Below, piece after piece: positions 63,401-64,000 of a stretch of DNA of 64,000 bases. The notes beneath the pieces were generated by a model, which was given only the letters and a program-made list of their open reading frames with translations, did not search any database and had not been told where the DNA came from. Location: assembly GCA_016125095.1 (NCBI GenBank), contig WGMK01000013.1, forward strand, positions 186,001 through 250,000, in the 5' to 3' direction. The first letter of the stretch is position 1; the number at the start of each line of letters is the position of its first letter. The translations under genes were made by a program, and so were the position numbers. Origin of the DNA: Candidatus Hydrogenedens sp. (GTDB lineage Bacteria > Hydrogenedentota > Hydrogenedentia > Hydrogenedentales > JAEUWI01).

Positions 63401-64000
63401 GCCATGCTCGCCACGCTGGCCTACACGGGCAATCCGCTCTACTACGGCCCGGATACGCTGACCGTTGAACTTACCGACAACGGCAACTTCGGTTCCGGCG
63501 GTGCCCTGGGCGACAGCGGCGAGGTTAGCCTGCTGCTCACGCCGACCACCATAATCGTGAATCTGCTGAGCGATCAGACCGACGGCGACTTCTCGCCGGG
63601 CAAGGTCAGCCTCCGCGAAGCGGTCGACGAGATTGCGGACGACGGTATCATTACCTTTGCCGAGGCGCTCAGCGGCGCGATCGAGTTGAAGGCCGCAAAC
63701 GGCCCGCTCGTCATCGACAAGAACCTGACCATCATCGGTCCGGGGCGCGACCTGCTCACGGTCAGCGGCGGCTTCGCCTCGCGCGTGCTGCTGGTCGATG
63801 ATGGCAGCGCCGTCTCTTCGGCCGAGGTCGCGATTTCCGGCATCACCTTCTCCGACGGCAGTGCGCCCGAGGGCGAGAACGGCGGCGTGATTCTGAGCGC
63901 CGAAACGCTCTCGCTCGACGGCATCCGGGTGTCCGGCGGTGTCGCCCGCAACGGCGGCGGCATCTATAGCAGCGGCACCCTGACGCTGCTGAACAGCACC
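54473..64000 (+). CDS. Giant exported cadherin-like / beta-helix adhesin-type protein (3' end beyond window)
   Basis: At least 3,176 codons are open to the right edge. AGGGAGAGG precedes the ATG pair at 54473/54476. Signal peptide ~1-43 (ending TAFA). Residues ~44-640: six ~101-residue putative-Ig/cadherin-like repeats (EATYTYNISV, LPSWLSLT, ATLTGTPDD). Residues ~640-1010: further cadherin-like units. Residues ~1010-1800: two parallel beta-helix segments, each opened by a CSLREA-type motif (GDLTPGQISLREAV). Residues ~1899-2898: ten repeats of exactly 100 residues (NDAP...EDT...VLANDTDVDG...ITYTP...DYNG). From ~3020 another CSLREA/beta-helix segment runs to the edge. The composition fits a surface adhesin or matrix protein. 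Last visible gene of the operon. Confidence 0.9.
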   Translation, partial: MMARTRYNAERLAIRGASGGRWMRWTAALTMLLAGTAFAADPVFTTSAVTSVNEDATYTYNISVSDADGGDTLTISSQSALPSWLSLTSVTPGNPGTATLTGTPDDGDTVGSPYAITLRVTGGGTIVTQPFSITVNPVNDGPATFTTSAVTTVQEEATYTYNISVNDPDAVDVLTISSVNPLPSWLTLSSVVPGNPGTATLTGTPDDPELPGSPYAIQLTVSGGGGTAPTQSFNITVSPKNDLATISSTAVTTVAEEATYTYNVVAQDADVGDTLSISSQNPLPSWLSLTSVTDGNPATATLTGTPDDAELPGSPYSITLRATGGGGAPATQSFSITVTPVNDPTVFDSVAVTSVNEEATYTYNISVSDGDPGDTLTISSVTTLPSWLSLTNVVPGNPGTATLTGTPDDAELPGSPYAIQLTATGGGGTAPTQSFNITVNSVNDNATIDTTAVTSVNEEATYTYNISASDNDTGDTLSISSVNPLPSWLSLTNVVDGNPATATLTGTPDDPELPSSPYSIVLTATGGGGTEPTQSFSITVNPVNDKPVFSAAAPTAATEGSPYLYSFSLSDAENDNMTLQSDNPLPSWLSLNITNNGTSSVSAQLTGTPDDADLPGSPNSISLSVTDGTPAVVNFFSITITGVNDAPVLDDSGDPVFTTIDEDDTTSDGDVVSALLASDLPDIITDGDAGALEGIAITATDTANGDWEYSTDAGANWDPFPGGIAEDNALQLKADAVIRFVPATNFNGTVDPAITFRAWDQSDAADNGDLADTATNGLTTPFSVATETAAITITPINDPPTANLDPTGFTPPNTGTRVQIPEDTETDIDVLANDTDVEGLNVASVQVLTPPAHGAYGVKPSGLITYIPNKDYTGDDLLVYRVTDLGDGSSPPLQAQATVYIEVVAVNDPPIALDDSAFTESGVPVVIDVLANDSDEETDLNPPGDDPKVSIVTPPTAGNTAVVDPTTGTITYTADAGFSGIDTFVYEVEDFGLPLPPKSAQATVVVAVSQTPIQVDTLDDNDDGDLTPGQISLREAVKLIATNGQITFDPALFSGPLATITLTQGELSALRGFTLNGPGADELAVSGGNLSRIFDLSTGDYFIDGVTLESGLSDLDSGGAIRVESNASLALTNSLVQNSEATGSGSSGGGIRSSGPLTIENSTITGNTAGGAGGGIAADTDFSVVNSTLSYNVSGGDGGAIFQNDGTASVNFSTLVFNEAVTGGGISKQAGDLLARASIISGNTASGAAPDVAGIFESAGDNILGDLADSEGWLGTDVVGIDGAELVEQDLGVNGGVVLTHALVPDSAAINAALPASLSTVGITEDQRGITRPSNQPDVGAYEVKFFRVDTLADEEDGNYSPGDLSLREAVGLALPGDNLLLTNINGTIILDNTFSGVDLGIITINNSVGIYGPGADLLSISGGSNTPALLVLSATAQLVVEGIRFEDCVDSTALINRGGPAIRNFGITRLRDCEFIGNTATDLDGGAIRSFGTLDLIRCTFSDNEATNVGGAVVNWGGVLRVTDSLFEENTAGTTGGAIHNQLSATTTITRSTLTSNHAGISGAVHNATNGTLTILNSTIDTNTSVSDGGAISNLGTVAAVNSTFSGNIADRSGGAINHIGTALTLTNCTVTANLADSIGNGFGEGGGLFASTGKPAALRNTVVALNFDTPVNAGAGNIHPDISGPVSSQGNNFFGNVTGASGVTNGNSGDIAGTGAVPKDPRIGPLADNGGPTLTHLPKAQSQLLDAGSNDGVTMALFGDVPQDQRGTDATPFERILDGNGDTDAVVDIGAVEFVPTTPVYTSTPVLAVNEDEPYSYAIAATDEDQEEVLTITAPTLPFWLTLTATGNGTATIEGTPTNETLDPNFAGDTYNVVIEVKDTQNIVVQQTFTIDVTGVNDAPEPGDDTVSTDEDTPLAIEVLANDTDDDGSLPLDSIVIVTPPTNGDVVVNSFTGVATYTPDADYNGPDFFEYEVSDDGTPLPALSTVARVDITVNAVNDAPRLVNDSDTIDEDGVSVLDVLSNDADVDGALVVASLVISTAPAHGEAVVDANTGLVTYTPEENFFGTDVFQYTVTDDGSPTPAQSSTATISVTVNPINDAPVLVDDTATTAEDTAVTAAVLANDSDVDGVPVPGTVAITVQPSDGSATVNLSTGTITYTPDADFNGTDTLTYSVSDSGFPLPAITREATLTVTVNAVNDAPRLTTDDVATNEDTALDIDVLANDTDVDGALVPDSVTITLAPAHGQASVNPATGVVTYTPNADYNGPDGFTYSVTDNGSPTPVATSSVPVTITVLPVNDSPRLTDDVATTDEDVQLSICVLGNDSDVDGLLVPASVVVVNAPQHGSTVVDPATGAITYKPALNYNGMDSFTYSVTDDGAPLPALTSTATVTLQVKPINDTPVVAADSGTLKEDKSITVNVLANDSDVDGLLVPGSVTVITPPSNGSTSVNAATGAITYTPSADYVGGDSFQYRVFDNGFPLPAKSATATVSLNVEPVNDAPRLTADTATTDEDKAVTVDVLDNDFDIDGNLVTSSVVVSQASPNGTTVVEPSTGVITFTPAADFNGETTFEYTVTDDGFPLPALSTATTVTITVNAVNDAPRTQPDTASTDEDTEVVIAVLDNDTDVDGQLVPQFVSVKTQPTHGSLTTNLSNGTITYKPNADYYGDDAFEYGIFDDGSPQPALETTESVSVTVNPVNDPPVTTDDFASTAEDTAVVVDVLANDSDIDAELDPASVVVTEAPEHGTTSVNPATGAITYTPAQDYNGGDTFAYTVTDTGFPAPGLTTAGTVTISVLAENDSLDTVDDAATTDEDTAVVVDVLANDTDIDGTPTPESVEIITAPGHGTVEINTSTGAITYTPETDFYGSDVFVYRAGDSGTPLPARFDTALVMITVKPVNDAPVLVVPASAAGFQDTALAIGGISVDDLDAEDEGGGDSSVTLNVGNGTLAVEAGGATVSGNGTASVSASGSLADLNAMLATLAYTGNPLYYGPDTLTVELTDNGNFGSGGALGDSGEVSLLLTPTTIIVNLLSDQTDGDFSPGKVSLREAVDEIADDGIITFAEALSGAIELKAANGPLVIDKNLTIIGPGRDLLTVSGGFASRVLLVDDGSAVSSAEVAISGITFSDGSAPEGENGGVILSAETLSLDGIRVSGGVARNGGGIYSSGTLTLLNST
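54584..56405 (+). repeat. Tandem ~303-bp coding repeats near the N-terminus
   Basis: Repeat boundaries (the 'ND' codons) fall near 54887, 55193, 55496, 55799 and 56102, at spacings of 306, 303, 303 and 303 bp. Units 1-5 are strongly similar at DNA level (GCCACCTATACCTACAA, CTGACCGGTACGCCCGACGA), which suggests recent amplification. The sixth unit is more diverged. Confidence 0.9.
60167..63166 (+). repeat. Ten tandem 300-bp coding repeats
   Basis: The Asn codon opening each 'ND-[AST]-P' unit falls at 60167, 60467, 60767, 61067, 61367, 61667, 61967, 62267, 62567 and 62867; the next unit boundary is at 63167. Every unit is 300 bp with no insertion or deletion. Each encodes one cadherin-like domain ending in ITVNAV/ITVLPV-type strands. 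Sequence identity between units is moderate, so this is an old or length-constrained array. Confidence 0.95.

Overview
The window is GC-rich bacterial DNA (about 64-66% GC by eye). It resembles a free-living, polysaccharide-degrading member of the Hydrogenedentes/Planctomycetes-Verrucomicrobia-like bacteria. This is inferred from gene style only: exported sulfatase-like, agarase-like and pectate-lyase-like enzymes, dockerin-like 'ELLR' repeats, IPTL-CTERM-type anchors and giant Calx-beta/cadherin-like proteins. No rRNA, tRNA, CRISPR array or transposase gene was seen.

Layout. 1-3.5 kb: an APC-family permease cut by the left edge, a large palindromic repeat, and a two-gene unit (winged-helix regulator plus unknown protein), all on the minus strand. 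4.0-5.1 kb: exported PL10-type pectate lyase. 5.4-12 kb: a signalling island on the plus strand, with a five-PAS histidine kinase, a response regulator, a second PAS histidine kinase carrying a degenerate receiver, a PilZ protein and a CheX-like protein. 12-18.2 kb: GT39-type glycosyltransferase, SRAP/HMCES-type abasic-site protein, a MITE-like 45-bp inverted repeat, TerC, an esterase, an AraC regulator and a small Cys-motif protein. 18.2-25.2 kb: a four-gene overlapping minus-strand operon (ELLR-domain exported protein, solute-binding protein, TPR-sulfatase-fold fusion, GH-like exported protein), divergent from a GH50/agarase-like gene at 25.3-27.3 kb. 27.3-31.7 kb: two OmpA-like paralogues, direct copies of a 350-bp repeat, an AHSA1 protein, a hotdog thioesterase and a sigma-70 region-4-type regulator. 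Two apparently paralogous microprotein genes precede the regulator, and an intrinsic terminator lies between them.

32-64 kb: one plus-strand operon of five giant or large exported proteins. Its core looks like a Tc (ABC) toxin apparatus. The 3,988-residue protein ends in a TcA-like pore-forming helical hairpin and a TcB-binding-like domain. The next gene encodes a TcB-TcC-like fusion (SpvB domain, FG-GAP beta-propeller, Rhs repeats, unique C-terminus). Both carry apparent Sec signal peptides, which is unusual for Tc toxins. The first gene of the operon and an insertion in the Rhs protein share a 'GWN' domain. The fourth gene encodes an ELLR/thrombospondin-type-3 protein with an IPTL-like C-terminal anchor. 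The fifth, open at the right edge, has over 3,170 codons of cadherin-like and beta-helix repeats, including ten tandem repeats of exactly 300 bp each.

The likely theme is surface and extracellular machinery for polymer degradation and for adhesion or toxin-like delivery, alongside two-component signalling with a PilZ (c-di-GMP effector) protein. Functional statements rest on motif reading; no database search was run.
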